The notes below the pieces were generated by a model. The model ran no database searches, had not been told where the DNA came from, and was given only the letters and a program-made list of their open reading frames with translations. Position numbers and translations under genes: made by a program. 64,000 nt of DNA, taken from assembly GCF_014196125.1 (NCBI RefSeq), contig NZ_JACIDA010000003.1, positions 124,001-188,000 on the forward strand. The letters are read 5' to 3'. This document shows positions 17,079 through 27,001 of the stretch, one piece after another. The stretch's first letter is position 1; each line of letters starts with the position of its first letter. The DNA is from Brevundimonas mediterranea (lineage in GTDB: Bacteria > Pseudomonadota > Alphaproteobacteria > Caulobacterales > Caulobacteraceae).

Positions 17079-18773
17079 ATGAATCTGGATCGCCGCAGCC
17101 TTCTGGGACTGATCGGCGCGGGGGCGGCGACGCCCGCCGTCGCCCAGGCCGCCCATGCCGGTCAGGTCGCCTTCCTTCACGGGGTGGCCAGCGGCGATCC
17201 GGATCAGCATTCCGCGGTCTTCTGGACCCGCGTCACCCCGGCCGATCCGTCGGTCGGGGAGATTGCGGTGGTTCTTGAAGTGGCCAGGGACGCCGACTTC
17301 ACCGACATGGTGCGTCGCTTCCCCGACCTGACCGCCCGGGCCGAGCGCGACTTCACCGTCAAGCACGACCTGAACGGTCGCGGCCTGGAGCCGGGTCGGG
17401 AGTATTTCTATCGCTTCATCGCCAATGGCGTGACCTCGCCGGCGGGTCGGGTCCGCACCCTGCCCCAGGGCGCGACGCCGCAGGTCAACCTGGCCGTGGT
17501 GTCCTGCCAGCTCTATCCGGGCGGCCTGTTCAACGCCTATGAGGCCATCTCGCAGCTGGACCGGTTGGACGCGGTCGTTCACCTGGGCGACTACATCTAC
17601 GAATACGGCGCGGCGCCGGGCGACTACGGCATGGCGACCGGCGCGCCGCTGAACCGGGCGCCCCTGCCGCCCCACGAAATCGTCAGCCTGGCCGACTATC
17701 GGACGCGCCACGCCCAATACAAGACCGATCCCGATCTGCAGGCCGCCCACGCCCGCGCCGCCTTCATCTGCGTCTGGGACGACCACGAGGTCGCCAACGA
17801 CGTCTGGATTATGGGGGCCGAGAACCATCAGCCGGCGACCGAAGGCGACTTCGCGATGCGCAAGGCCGCCGCCCTTCGCGCCTATTACGAATGGATGCCG
17901 ATCCGCGAGGCCAAGGCCGGCGCCATGAAGGAAGCGATCAACCGCAGCTTCCACTTCGGCGATCTGGCCAGCCTGCACATGGTCGAGACCCGGCTGCTGG
18001 CCCGCAACGAGCAGATGGATTTCGCCAACATCCCCAAGACGGCCGACGGCCGTCCCGACATCGCCGCCTTCGAGGCCCAGCGCCAGGAGCCGTCGCGCGA
18101 CCTGCTGGGCGAAGGTCAACGCCGCTGGCTGGGCGAGGCCATGAGCCAGTCCAAGGCCGCCGGGCGTCCGTGGCAGATCCTGGGCAACCAGGTGGTCATG
18201 GCGCGGGTCAAGGGACCGAACATTGAACAGATGCTGCCCCCGGCCCAGGTGGCCCAGATGGTCGCCAGCCTGCCCGCCGACGTCCGGCCCCAGGTCGAGG
18301 CCGCGATCCAGTTGTTCAAACTGGGTCTGCCGTTCAACCTGGACAGCTGGGATGGTTATCCGGCCGGGCGCGAGCGCCTGTACGAGACGATGAAACAGGC
18401 CGGGGTCGAGCCCATCGTCCTGGCCGGCGACAGCCACGCCTTCTGGGTGAACGAACTGTACGACAACGGCGGCCAGCGTCGGGCGGTCGAGTTCGGAACC
18501 TCGTCCATTTCCAGCCCGTCGCCGGGCGACATGGTCGGCGGCCTGCCGTTGGGTCTGGCGCTGGAAGCCGCCAATCCCGAGGTCAAGTTCTGCGACCAGG
18601 CGGCCAAGGGCTATGTGCTGCTGACGCTGGATCGCGATCAGGCGGTCGGCGACCTGCGCACAGTCTCCACCATCTTCGCCAAGCCGTATGAGAACAAGAC
18701 GGTGAAACGCTATCGCGTGGCGCGGACCGAGACGGGCCTGGGCCCGCTGGAAGACGTCACCTCACCCGCCTGA
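17079..18773 (+). CDS. phoD: PhoD-family alkaline phosphatase/phosphodiesterase, Tat-exported
   Basis: A 564-residue metallophosphatase. The N-terminus, residues 4-25 (DRRSLLGLIGAGA), has twin arginines, so it is exported folded to the periplasm or beyond. An N-terminal beta domain is followed by the metal-binding core with GDYIYEYG, WDDHEVANDVW and GDSHAFW, the motif set of PhoD enzymes that use Ca and Fe to cleave phosphomonoesters and diesters. It forms an operon with the TonB receptor 10 bp upstream. Its 3' end overlaps the convergent MFS gene by 17 nt. Confidence 0.9.
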   Translation: MNLDRRSLLGLIGAGAATPAVAQAAHAGQVAFLHGVASGDPDQHSAVFWTRVTPADPSVGEIAVVLEVARDADFTDMVRRFPDLTARAERDFTVKHDLNGRGLEPGREYFYRFIANGVTSPAGRVRTLPQGATPQVNLAVVSCQLYPGGLFNAYEAISQLDRLDAVVHLGDYIYEYGAAPGDYGMATGAPLNRAPLPPHEIVSLADYRTRHAQYKTDPDLQAAHARAAFICVWDDHEVANDVWIMGAENHQPATEGDFAMRKAAALRAYYEWMPIREAKAGAMKEAINRSFHFGDLASLHMVETRLLARNEQMDFANIPKTADGRPDIAAFEAQRQEPSRDLLGEGQRRWLGEAMSQSKAAGRPWQILGNQVVMARVKGPNIEQMLPPAQVAQMVASLPADVRPQVEAAIQLFKLGLPFNLDSWDGYPAGRERLYETMKQAGVEPIVLAGDSHAFWVNELYDNGGQRRAVEFGTSSISSPSPGDMVGGLPLGLALEAANPEVKFCDQAAKGYVLLTLDRDQAVGDLRTVSTIFAKPYENKTVKRYRVARTETGLGPLEDVTSPA

Positions 18774-20001
18774 TCGCCGTCACCGCCAGGGTCGCCCCGC
18801 CGAAACAGGCGGCGGCGGCCAGGAACAGGCTGCGGAAATCCAGACCCAGGGTCTCCAGCAGGACCAGGGCGACCAGGGGCGCGATGGCCTGAGGCAGGGT
18901 CACGGCCAGATTGATCAGGCCCAGATCCTTGCCCCGGTCCTCGACCGACGGCAGGACGTCGGTCATCAAAGCGATGTCGATGGCGCCGTAGCAGCCCTGG
19001 CCGACGCCATACAGAGCGAAGGCGATGACCACCGTCGTCCAGTCCTGGGTGGTCGCCAGGAGAGCGGCAGCAATGGCCAACAGCACGCCGCCGGCGACGC
19101 CCAGCGGCTTGCGCCGCGTGATCCGCGACCCGCCCATGGCGACGATGGTGCTGACCGCGACCACGCCGACCACGGCGATGGCGGTCAGCAGCGAATGGCC
19201 GGCCTCGGCCGAGCGGCCGGGAAACAGGGTCGGAAACCCGATGGCGTCGGCGATGTAGAAGAGCAGGTAGAAGGCCACCAGCGAATAGCCCGTCACCACC
19301 AGGAACCGATAGGTCCAGGCCAGGCTGAAGTCGCGAACGGCGAAGGGCCGCAGCAGACTGGGCAGCGAAAACCCTGACAGGGGCGCGCGCACCTGGTCGG
19401 GGGACACGGGATCCTCGCGCGACAGCAGGGCGAAGGGCACGGTCGCCACGACGACGACGGCCGCCAGCACCGCGAACCGCGCCACCTCCCCTTGCGGCCC
19501 CCAGGCCATCACGACCGAGCCGATCATGGCGGCCAGCGGATAGCCCATGCCCATGACGGCGGACATGGCGCTGCGCCGGTTTTCCGGCACCCGGTCGGCG
19601 AACAGGGCGATCAGCGGGGCCAGCAGAATATTGAAGGTCAGCTGGAAACTGACCAGGCCCAGCACCAGACCTAGCGGGGTCGAAGACTGCTGGATCAGAG
19701 CGTAGCTGCCGACGGTCAGCACGGCGCCGACGACGATCCAGGGCCGCCGCCGTCCATGCCGCGACCGGGTCCGGTCGCTGAGGGCGCCGCCGATGATATT
19801 GCCGATCCCGGCGGCCATACAGCCCCAGAACAGGGCCTGGCTGAGCAAAGCCCCCTTGGCCTCGCCGTCGATAAGCTCGGCGTGAAGGGGTGCAAGCACC
19901 TGCAACAGCGGCGCGACGCCGATGAAGGCGCCGATATAGGCGACCGCATAGCCGACCAGAAAGGCCGTCCCGACCGGCCGGGGAGATACGCCGGCGGTCA
20001 T
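18757..20001 (-). CDS. MFS transporter
   Basis: A 414-residue major-facilitator carrier with about 12 predicted membrane segments. The loop between segments 2 and 3 reads SDRTRSRHGRRRPW. This pattern is seen in the SLC45/GPH-like sugar carriers, which move disaccharides or glycosides with H+ or Na+. It follows dxs by 11 bp and is probably cotranscribed, although a functional link to isoprenoids is not evident. It is close to the phoD end and not far from the sugar locus, so sugar import is possible. The substrate is inference. Confidence 0.8.
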   Translation of the reverse strand: MTAGVSPRPVGTAFLVGYAVAYIGAFIGVAPLLQVLAPLHAELIDGEAKGALLSQALFWGCMAAGIGNIIGGALSDRTRSRHGRRRPWIVVGAVLTVGSYALIQQSSTPLGLVLGLVSFQLTFNILLAPLIALFADRVPENRRSAMSAVMGMGYPLAAMIGSVVMAWGPQGEVARFAVLAAVVVVATVPFALLSREDPVSPDQVRAPLSGFSLPSLLRPFAVRDFSLAWTYRFLVVTGYSLVAFYLLFYIADAIGFPTLFPGRSAEAGHSLLTAIAVVGVVAVSTIVAMGGSRITRRKPLGVAGGVLLAIAAALLATTQDWTTVVIAFALYGVGQGCYGAIDIALMTDVLPSVEDRGKDLGLINLAVTLPQAIAPLVALVLLETLGLDFRSLFLAAAACFGGATLAVTAIRRVR

Positions 20002-20012
20002 GGGATGATCTC

Positions 20013-21923
20013 TCAGGCCCGGGCGGCTCGGCTGGCCTCGACGCCGAGGGCGCGCAGGGCGGCGGTGGCGATCTGCTCGGCGTTCAGGCCGGCCAGGGCG
20101 TACATGGCGGCCGGCGCATCCTGGTCCTGGAAGACATCAGGCAGGTTCAGGGTGCGGACCTTCAGGCCGCGATCCAGCGCGCCCTTTTCGGCCAGCAGTT
20201 GCAGCACGAAGGCGCCGAAGCCGCCCATGGCCCCCTCCTCCACCGTGATCAGGGCCTCATGCTCGCGCGCAAGGCGCAGGATCATGTCGGCGTCCAACGG
20301 CTTGGCGAAGCGGGCGTCGGCGACGGTGGCGGATACGCCTCTGGCGGCCAGCAGTTCGGCGGCCTTCAGCGATTCCTGCAGTCGGGTGCCCAGGGACAGG
20401 ATGGCGACCGAGGTCCCCTCGCGCACGATCCGGCCGCGACCGATCTCGAACGGGGCGGCCAGTTCCGGGATCTCGACGCCCACGCCGTCGCCGCGCGGAT
20501 AGCGGAAGGCGCTGGGGCGGTCGTCGATGGCCAGGCTGGTCGAGATCATGCCCGCCAGTTCGGCCTCGTCGGCGGCGGCCATCAGCACCATGCCGGGCAA
20601 GGCCCCCATGAAGCCGATGTCGAATGAGCCTGCGTGGGTCGCCCCGTCGGCGCCGACCAGACCGGCCCGGTCCATAGCGAACCGCACCGGCAGCGACTGG
20701 ATCGCCACGTCGTGGACCACCTGATCATAGCCGCGCTGAAGGAAGGTCGAATAGATGGCGCAGACCGGCTTCATCCCATCGGCGGCCAGGCCGGCGGCGA
20801 AGGTGACGGCGTGCTGTTCGGCGATGCCGACGTCATAGGTGCGGTCGGGGAAGGCCTGGCCGAACAGGTCCAGTCCGGTGCCCGAGGGCATGGCGGCGGT
20901 GATGGCCACGATCGAGGGATCCAGGGCAGCGTGCTTGATCAGCTCGGTCCCGAACACCTTGGTATAGCTGGGGGCGTTGGAGACCGACTTGGCCTGTTTG
21001 CCCGAGACCACGTCGAACTTGACCACCGCATGGAGCTTGTCGGCGCTGCTCTCGGCCGGGGCGTAGCCCTTGCCCTTCTGCGTGACGACATGGACCAGCA
21101 CCGGCCGGTCCTCGATGGCCGCCGCCTTCTTCAGGATGGGGACCAGATTCTCCATGTCGTGCCCGTCGATGGGGCCGACGTAGTAGAAGCCCAGCTCCTC
21201 GAACAGGGTGCCGCCGGTGACCATGCCACGAGCGTATTCCTCGGCCTTCTTGGCCGCGTTACGGAACGGCCGCGGCAGGTGCTGGGCGACCGAACGGCCC
21301 AGGCGGCGGACGTTCTGATAGGCGCCGCCGGACACCAGACCGGCCAGATAGGCGCTCATGCCCCCGACCGGCGGGGCGATGGACATGTCGTTGTCGTTCA
21401 GGATGACCATCAGCTGGCCATTGGTCGCCTCGGCGGCGTTGTTCATCGCCTCATAGGCCATGCCGGCCGACATGGACCCGTCGCCGATGACCGCCACGAC
21501 CTTGTTCTTCTCGCCCTTCTGGTCGCGTGCGGCGGCGAAGCCGAGGGCGGCGCTGATCGAGGTCGAGGCGTGGGCGGCGCCGAAGGGGTCGTATTCGCTC
21601 TCACAACGCTTGGTGAAGCCCGACAGGCCGCCGGGCTGGCGCAGGGTGCGGATGCGGTCGCGACGGCCAGTCAGGATCTTGTGCGGATAGCACTGGTGGC
21701 CGACGTCCCAGATCAGGATGTCCTTGGGCGTCTCGAACACATGGTGAAGCGCCGTAGTCAGCTCGACCACGCCCAGTCCCGCGCCCAGGTGGCCGCCCGT
21801 AACCGAGACGGCGTCGATGGTCTCGGCCCGCACTTCTTGCGCCAGCTGTTTCAGCTGGGCGATGTCGAAGCCCCGCATATCGGCGGGAAACTTGACGGTG
21901 TCGAGAAGCGGGGTGTCGGGCAT
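20013..21923 (-). CDS. dxs: 1-deoxy-D-xylulose-5-phosphate synthase
   Basis: A 636-residue thiamine-diphosphate enzyme that joins pyruvate and glyceraldehyde 3-phosphate in the first step of the MEP isoprenoid pathway. The TPP/Mg motif [16 protein letters not shown], the [10 protein letters not shown] stretch and the pyrimidine-domain Glu in GIAEQHAV are all present, and the length is normal for Dxs. It sits 60 bp after ispA in the order xseB-csaA-ispA-dxs, common in alphaproteobacteria apart from csaA. It supplies IPP/DMAPP for the neighbouring prenyl transferase. Confidence 0.96.
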   Translation of the reverse strand: MPDTPLLDTVKFPADMRGFDIAQLKQLAQEVRAETIDAVSVTGGHLGAGLGVVELTTALHHVFETPKDILIWDVGHQCYPHKILTGRRDRIRTLRQPGGLSGFTKRCESEYDPFGAAHASTSISAALGFAAARDQKGEKNKVVAVIGDGSMSAGMAYEAMNNAAEATNGQLMVILNDNDMSIAPPVGGMSAYLAGLVSGGAYQNVRRLGRSVAQHLPRPFRNAAKKAEEYARGMVTGGTLFEELGFYYVGPIDGHDMENLVPILKKAAAIEDRPVLVHVVTQKGKGYAPAESSADKLHAVVKFDVVSGKQAKSVSNAPSYTKVFGTELIKHAALDPSIVAITAAMPSGTGLDLFGQAFPDRTYDVGIAEQHAVTFAAGLAADGMKPVCAIYSTFLQRGYDQVVHDVAIQSLPVRFAMDRAGLVGADGATHAGSFDIGFMGALPGMVLMAAADEAELAGMISTSLAIDDRPSAFRYPRGDGVGVEIPELAAPFEIGRGRIVREGTSVAILSLGTRLQESLKAAELLAARGVSATVADARFAKPLDADMILRLAREHEALITVEEGAMGGFGAFVLQLLAEKGALDRGLKVRTLNLPDVFQDQDAPAAMYALAGLNAEQIATAALRALGVEASRAARA

Positions 21924-21983
21924 CTGCCGGGAAAACCTTGGAAGTCTGATCGATCAACCCCTGAGGGAGATCGACGTTTCGTA

Positions 21984-22898
21984 TCAGGACCGGCGCTTTA
22001 GCACAAAGTCCACGCTCGCCTTGAGGATTTCCGCCTCGTGTCCGAACGGCTCCAGGTGAGCCCTGGCCTGGTCAGACAGGTGCGCGACCCTCTGTCGCGC
22101 GGCGTCCAGACCCAGCAGGGTGACGAAATTGGTCTTGCCCAGGGCGGCGTCCTTGCCGCCGGCGGCCTTGCCCATTTCCTCGGGCGAACCTTCCGCATCC
22201 AGAAGATCATCGACGATCTGATAGGCCAGTCCGACGTCGTGGGCGAAACTGATCAAGGCGTGCTGATGCTGGGCCGAGGCGTCGGCGATGATCAGCGGAA
22301 TCTCGAAGGCGTAGGCGAACAGGGCGCCCGTCTTCAGCCGCTGCATCCGGGCCACCCCGCCCAGATCGTCGCGCACGCCCAGCAGGTCGATCATCTGACC
22401 GCCCGCCATGCCCCGCGCACCGGACGCCAGCGACAGCCGCGCCGCCAGTTCGCAGCGCACGGCCGCGTCCTCATGGGTATCTTCGTGCAGAATGATGTCG
22501 AAGGCCGCCGTCTGGAGCGCGTCGCCGGCCAGGACCGCAGTCGCCTCGTCATAGGCGCGGTGGACCGTTGGGCGTCCACGCCGCATGTCGTCGTCGTCCA
22601 TGCACGGCAGGTCGTCATGCACCAGGCTGTAGGCGTGAACGCATTCCAGGGCGCAGGCGGCGCGCAGCACGGACCGTTCGTCGATATTGAACAGGCGCGC
22701 GGCCTCAAGCGCGAAGAAGGGGCGCAGCCGTTTGCCGGGGCCCAGGGCCGCGTAACGCATGGCCTCGGTCAGGCGGGCTTCCGGTCCGTCGGCGCGCGGC
22801 AGAAGCTGGTCCAGCGCGACCGTGACCAGATCGGCGACCTCGGCCACCCGGTCGATCACGGCCTGTTCGGGCGAATTGGCGGCGAGCATAGGGGTCAA
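21984..22898 (-). CDS. ispA: Polyprenyl (farnesyl/geranylgeranyl) diphosphate synthase
   Basis: A 304-residue short-chain trans-prenyl transferase. The first Asp-rich motif lies in [15 protein letters not shown] with the two-residue insert (DDxxxxD) typical of bacterial enzymes, and the second in [10 protein letters not shown]. It condenses IPP with allylic diphosphates to give FPP or GGPP for quinones, undecaprenol and carotenoids. The residues before the first Asp motif do not settle chain length. It overlaps csaA by 4 nt (ATGA) upstream and precedes dxs. Confidence 0.92.
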   Translation of the reverse strand: MTPMLAANSPEQAVIDRVAEVADLVTVALDQLLPRADGPEARLTEAMRYAALGPGKRLRPFFALEAARLFNIDERSVLRAACALECVHAYSLVHDDLPCMDDDDMRRGRPTVHRAYDEATAVLAGDALQTAAFDIILHEDTHEDAAVRCELAARLSLASGARGMAGGQMIDLLGVRDDLGGVARMQRLKTGALFAYAFEIPLIIADASAQHQHALISFAHDVGLAYQIVDDLLDAEGSPEEMGKAAGGKDAALGKTNFVTLLGLDAARQRVAHLSDQARAHLEPFGHEAEILKASVDFVLKRRS

Positions 22899-23236
22899 AA
22901 CAGTCGCCCGCCCAGGGGCAGGTCGCGGTCCACCCCGACCAGCACCACCTCGCCGTCCGCATCGGGAAAGCCGAGTGTCAGCACCTCGGACTTCACCGGC
23001 CCGATCTGGCGCGGGGGAAAGTTGACGACGGCGGCGACCTTGCGGCCTTCCAGCTGTTCGATGGTGTAATGGCGGGTGATCTGGGCCGAGGACTTCTTGA
23101 CGCCGATCTCGGGACCGAAATCGATCTGGAGCTTGAACGCCGGCTTGCGCGCCTCAGGAAACGGCTCGGCCTTGACGATCCGGCCGACGCGAATATCGAC
23201 CTTCATGAAGTCGTCGAAGGCGATGGTCGGCGTCAT
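22895..23236 (-). CDS. csaA: CsaA-like tRNA-binding protein
   Basis: A 113-residue OB-fold protein homologous to the C-terminal tRNA-binding domain of methionyl-tRNA synthetase and to B. subtilis CsaA, a chaperone-like, tRNA-binding dimer implicated in export. The motif VDIRVGRI lies near residues 12-19 and the [16 protein letters not shown] end is characteristic of CsaA. It overlaps xseB and ispA by 4 nt on each side, so it is part of that operon. Its link to DNA repair or isoprenoid enzymes is unclear. Confidence 0.88.
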   Translation of the reverse strand: MTPTIAFDDFMKVDIRVGRIVKAEPFPEARKPAFKLQIDFGPEIGVKKSSAQITRHYTIEQLEGRKVAAVVNFPPRQIGPVKSEVLTLGFPDADGEVVLVGVDRDLPLGGRLF

Positions 23237-23484
23237 TCGAACGACGCCGCCTCGACGCCCTTGGCCTGGCCGTCCGGTCCCACGACGATCTTCTCGACGC
23301 GCAGCTGGGCGGCCTTCAGCCGGGCCTCGCAGTGGGCTTTCAGTCGCGCGCCCTCTTCATACAGGGCGATAGATTCTTCCAGAGGAGCCTGGCCGGACTC
23401 CAGGCGCGAGACGATGGTCTCCAGGCGCTGCAGGGCGTCTTCGAAGCTGAGATCGGCGGGGATGGCGGCGGCGGTATCGGTCAT
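23233..23484 (-). CDS. xseB: Exodeoxyribonuclease VII small subunit
   Basis: An 83-residue, mostly helical protein with the XseB core SFEDALQRLETIVSRLE-x-G and LEESIALYEEG-x-L. It joins several copies around XseA to form exonuclease VII, which cuts single-stranded DNA in both directions. Start MTDTAAA at 23484 was chosen because the longer frame adds 12 residues of no family likeness. First of the xseB-csaA-ispA-dxs run; the large subunit is not in the window. Confidence 0.92.
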   Translation of the reverse strand: MTDTAAAIPADLSFEDALQRLETIVSRLESGQAPLEESIALYEEGARLKAHCEARLKAAQLRVEKIVVGPDGQAKGVEAASFE

Positions 23485-23532
23485 GACGCGGACCCTAGAG
23501 GGGGGCGAAGCCTGCATCAACGGTGGATGCGG

Positions 23533-24195
23533 CTATCGCTTCTCGTATCGGCGCTGGGACCAGTATTTGAAGCCCTGATTATGCACCAGTTTCCAGCCGT
23601 CGGCCTTCAGACGGGCGCCGACCATGTGATTGAAATAGCCGTGGGCGAAGACCAGCACGTCCTGGCCGGTTTCGGCGCGGGCGATCAGTTTGCGCGCCGC
23701 CTGTTCGGCGCGGACCTCGGCCTGGGCGCGGGTTTCCTGGCCGCCGTGGTGATCAAAGGCGTGCCACCAGAAGCGCGACACCACGCCCCACCATTTCGGC
23801 GACAGCTTGATCCAGTCGGGGATCGGCGGCGGCGGCAGGGGCGCCTCGATGAACAGGACGTCCGACATCACCTCGCGTCCGGCGGCGACGGCGGCTGCGG
23901 TTTCCTGGGCGCGCTGACGGGTCGAGGCGTAGATGGCGCCCGCGCCCTGGGCCGTGGCGACCAGCTCGGGCGGCGGAGTCTGGCCGGCCAACAGGCCGCC
24001 GATCTCGTACTTCGCCCACCAGTCGCCGTACTGACGCGCGGTGATCAGGCATTTGCGCGACAGGGCGGGCTCGCCGTGGCGCGTCAGGGTGATGGCGCCC
24101 GGGCGCAGAGCCGTTACAGCGCCGGACTCAGTCGATCCTGCGGCCTGCGGCGCAGGCTGATCGGTCGAATCGAGGGACAGGGCGGGGGATGACAT
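23533..24195 (-). CDS. Histidine phosphatase family protein
   Basis: A 220-residue phosphoglycerate-mutase-like protein. The catalytic LTRHGEPALSRK lies near residue 40, after a disordered Ala/Pro-rich N-terminus. A second conserved His follows in FAHGYFNHM towards the C-terminus. The family forms a phosphohistidine intermediate and acts on phosphosugars, nucleotides or phosphoproteins; the substrate is not evident. ATG 24195 is favoured over a TTG nine codons earlier, though neither has a strong ribosome site. Confidence 0.82.
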   Translation of the reverse strand: MSSPALSLDSTDQPAPQAAGSTESGAVTALRPGAITLTRHGEPALSRKCLITARQYGDWWAKYEIGGLLAGQTPPPELVATAQGAGAIYASTRQRAQETAAAVAAGREVMSDVLFIEAPLPPPPIPDWIKLSPKWWGVVSRFWWHAFDHHGGQETRAQAEVRAEQAARKLIARAETGQDVLVFAHGYFNHMVGARLKADGWKLVHNQGFKYWSQRRYEKR

Positions 24196-24235
24196 GGCGA
24201 TCGGACGGCCCTTAAGTTTCAAGGCTTTAGACGTC

Positions 24236-25156
24236 CTATTCCTCCCCGAGCGCGGCGACGTGTGCGACCGCGGAGCGGCCTAGTCCTTCAAGGTCGTAAC
24301 CGCCCTCGAGCGCGGATACAACCTTGCCTGAACAGGTCCGGCGCGCGACTTCCAGAACAGCGCGGGTCGCCCAGGCGAAATCCTCGGCCTCCAGCGACTG
24401 GTGCGCCAGCGGGTCGCGACGATGGGCGTCGAAACCGGCCGAGATCAGGATCAGGTCCGGCCGGAAAGATTCCAGCGCCGGCATCAGGCCGCCGGCGAAG
24501 GTCGCGCGCCACACCTCGCGCGCCACATGGGGCGCCACCGGCGCATTGACGATATTGCCGACGCCGACCTCATCCCCCGCGCCCGTGCCGGGGTACAGCG
24601 GCATCTGGTGGATGGAGGCCAGGAACAGGCTGTCGTCATGCTCGAACCCGGCCTGGGTGCCGTTGCCGTGGTGAACGTCGAAATCGACCACCGCCACCCG
24701 GGCCATGCCCTCGGACTGGGCGACCCGCGCCGCGACCGCCACGGAGGAGAACAGGCAGAAGCCCATGGCGCGATCCGGCTCAGCATGGTGGCCGGGCGGG
24801 CGGACGGCGGCGAAGGCGCGGTTCATCTCGCCCCGCGCCACAGCCCGCACCGCGTCGATCGCCGCCCCCGCCGCCAACCGCGCCGCCGGGACGCTGCCGG
24901 GGGACAGCACGGTGTCGGCGTCGAGCGGGTTCAGCCCCTGCGCCGGCGAGGCGTCCAGCAGGCGCGCGACATAGGCGGCCGGATGCACCCGCTCCAGGTC
25001 GGTGACTTCCGCCAGGGTCGCCGCGCGCCGATCCCCGGCCAGACCCGCATCGTCCAAAGCGTCCAGCACGGCCTTGAGGCGCGCGGGGCTTTCGGGATGA
25101 CCGACACCCGGCGCATGGGCCAGCATCGACGGATGGGTGAACAGGGGCACGGACAT
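24236..25156 (-). CDS. Histone-deacetylase-like amidohydrolase
   Basis: A 306-residue zinc-dependent arginase/deacetylase-fold enzyme. Conserved parts are HPSMLAH...GHPESP at the N-terminus, RPPGHHA (the His pair of the charge relay), DFDVHHGNGTQ (zinc-binding Asp and His), SAGFDAHRRDPL (zinc Asp) and EGGYDLEGL at the end. Bacterial members remove acyl groups from lysines, acetylpolyamines or acetoin-related substrates. The 59 upstream in-frame codons look like noise, so the start is MSVPLF. It opens the minus-strand run that continues to the histidine phosphatase. Confidence 0.9.
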   Translation of the reverse strand: MSVPLFTHPSMLAHAPGVGHPESPARLKAVLDALDDAGLAGDRRAATLAEVTDLERVHPAAYVARLLDASPAQGLNPLDADTVLSPGSVPAARLAAGAAIDAVRAVARGEMNRAFAAVRPPGHHAEPDRAMGFCLFSSVAVAARVAQSEGMARVAVVDFDVHHGNGTQAGFEHDDSLFLASIHQMPLYPGTGAGDEVGVGNIVNAPVAPHVAREVWRATFAGGLMPALESFRPDLILISAGFDAHRRDPLAHQSLEAEDFAWATRAVLEVARRTCSGKVVSALEGGYDLEGLGRSAVAHVAALGEE

Positions 25157-25229
25157 TTCAGTCACGATACGCCGCCGCCTCCGCCTTGTCGCCGGTGACG
25201 CGCGCCTCGCCCCATTGTAGAGCCGGATC

Positions 25230-25757
25230 ATGACCGAGACCCTGATCCGCCCTGCCCGCCTCGAAGACGCCGAAGCCCTGGGCGCCCTCGGTCGCCAGAC
25301 CTTCATCGACACCTTCGTGACCGGCTTCGGCATTCCCTATCCCGAAGACGACCTGAACGCCTTCCTCGACGCCAGTTTCGATCCCGAGCCGACGCTGAAG
25401 AAGCTGGCGGAGCCCGGCTGCGCCTGGTGGGTGGCCGAGCGGGACGGCGAGTTGCTGGCCTTCGCCAACGCCGGTCCCAACGGCCTGCCCCATCCCGAGG
25501 CGCGCCGGGAGCATATGGAGCTGCGGCGTCTGTATGTGTCCAAGGCCGCGCAGGGCCTGGGCCTGGGCACGCGCCTGCTGACCCTGTCGCTGGACTGGAT
25601 GGAGGCCAACACCAACTGCCCGCTGTGGATCGGCGTCTGGAGCGGCAACGAAAAGGCCCAGCGCCTGTACGCCGCCTATGGGTTCGAGAAGGCGGGCGAC
25701 TACGAATACCCGGTCGGCGCCTGGCGCGACCACGAGTTCATCTTGCGGCGCGGCTGA
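25230..25757 (+). CDS. GNAT-family N-acetyltransferase
   Basis: A 175-residue acetyltransferase. The acetyl-CoA site is in the RRLYVSKAAQGLGLGTRLL stretch (R/Q-x-x-G-x-G/A at about 108-118), followed by the typical N-E-K-A-Q-R-L-Y-A-A-Y-G-F helix. Relatives acetylate small amines or protein N-termini; the substrate is unknown. It is divergent from the deacetylase-like gene at 24236, about 70 bp away, which may only be coincidence. The VWA gene follows after 20 bp. Confidence 0.85.
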   Translation: MTETLIRPARLEDAEALGALGRQTFIDTFVTGFGIPYPEDDLNAFLDASFDPEPTLKKLAEPGCAWWVAERDGELLAFANAGPNGLPHPEARREHMELRRLYVSKAAQGLGLGTRLLTLSLDWMEANTNCPLWIGVWSGNEKAQRLYAAYGFEKAGDYEYPVGAWRDHEFILRRG

Positions 25758-25777
25758 TCCGGGTTCACATCCTTTCC

Positions 25778-26956
25778 ATGCTCCTGCCCTTCTTCACCGC
25801 CCTGCGCGACGCCAAGGTTCCGGTGTCGATGAAGGAATGGCTCCATCTGATGGAGGCCATGGATCGCGACCTGGCCGGGCGCGAGATCGAGGCCTTCTAT
25901 CACCTGTCGCGTGCGGTGCTGGTCAAGGACGAGAAACACTATGACCGGTTCGACCAGGTGTTCGGGACCGTGTTCAAGGGCGTGGAGTCGGTCGGCGCGG
26001 GCGAGGACCTGACGACCGACATCCCCGAGGACTGGCTGCGGCTGCTGACCGAAAAATACCTGACCGACGAGGAGAAGGCGCAGATCGAGGCGCTGGGCGG
26101 CTTCGACAAGCTGATGGAGACGCTGAAACAGCGGCTGGAAGAGCAGAAGGAACGTCATTCCGGCGGGTCGAAATGGATCGGCACGGGCGGGACCAGCCCC
26201 TTCGGCCACGGCGGTTATAATCCTGAAGGCATCCGCATCGGCGGGCCCGGCAAGCATGGCCGGGCGGTCAAGGTGTGGGAGAAGCGCGAGTTCCGGAACC
26301 TGGACGACACGGTCGAACTGGGCACGCGCAACATCAAGGTGGCGCTTCGTCGCCTGCGCCGGTTCGCGCGTGAGGGGGCGGCTGAGGAACTGGACATCGA
26401 CGGCACCATCGACGGCACGGCCCGCCAGGGCTGGTTGGACATCCAGATGCGGCCGGAGCGCCGCAACACGATCAAGGTCCTGCTGTTCCTCGACATCGGC
26501 GGCTCGATGGACGGGCATATCAAGCTGGTGGAGGAACTGTTCTCGGCCGCGAAGACCGAGTTCAAGAACCTGGAGTTCTTCTACTTCCACAACTGCCTGT
26601 ACGAAGGCGTCTGGAAGGACAACCGGCGGCGGCACACCGAACGGATCGCGACCTGGGACCTGCTGAACAAATATCCCGGCGACTGGCGGGCCATCTTCGT
26701 CGGCGACGCGACCATGTCGCCCTATGAGATCACCATGCCCGGCGGTTCGGTCGAGCATTGGAACGAGGAGGCGGGCGCGGTCTGGATGAAACGCGCCCGG
26801 CAGCAGTGGGAGAAGTCGATCTGGCTGAACCCGGTGCAGGAACGATACTGGAGCTACACCGCCTCGGTCGGCCTGCTGCGCGAGGTCATGGACGACCGGA
26901 TGTTCCCCCTGACGCTAGAAGGCCTCGACAAGGCGATGCGCGCCCTGACAAGGTAG
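25778..26956 (+). CDS. VWA-domain (CoxE-like) protein
   Basis: A 392-residue protein with a CoxE-like VWA domain. The MIDAS metal-site motif appears as FLDIGGSMDGH near residues 236-246. The N-terminal half (PFFTALRDAKVPVSMKEWLHLMEAM) is the region typical of VWA proteins that partner MoxR-type AAA ATPases in assembling metal-centre or complex enzymes. No MoxR gene lies next to it here; the partner must be elsewhere. Likely cytoplasmic, with no signal peptide. Confidence 0.85.
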   Translation: MLLPFFTALRDAKVPVSMKEWLHLMEAMDRDLAGREIEAFYHLSRAVLVKDEKHYDRFDQVFGTVFKGVESVGAGEDLTTDIPEDWLRLLTEKYLTDEEKAQIEALGGFDKLMETLKQRLEEQKERHSGGSKWIGTGGTSPFGHGGYNPEGIRIGGPGKHGRAVKVWEKREFRNLDDTVELGTRNIKVALRRLRRFAREGAAEELDIDGTIDGTARQGWLDIQMRPERRNTIKVLLFLDIGGSMDGHIKLVEELFSAAKTEFKNLEFFYFHNCLYEGVWKDNRRRHTERIATWDLLNKYPGDWRAIFVGDATMSPYEITMPGGSVEHWNEEAGAVWMKRARQQWEKSIWLNPVQERYWSYTASVGLLREVMDDRMFPLTLEGLDKAMRALTR

Positions 26957-27001
26957 ATTTCGCGTTTGAAGCGAACGCGCCCATTACGAAGGGCCTGACC
27001 G

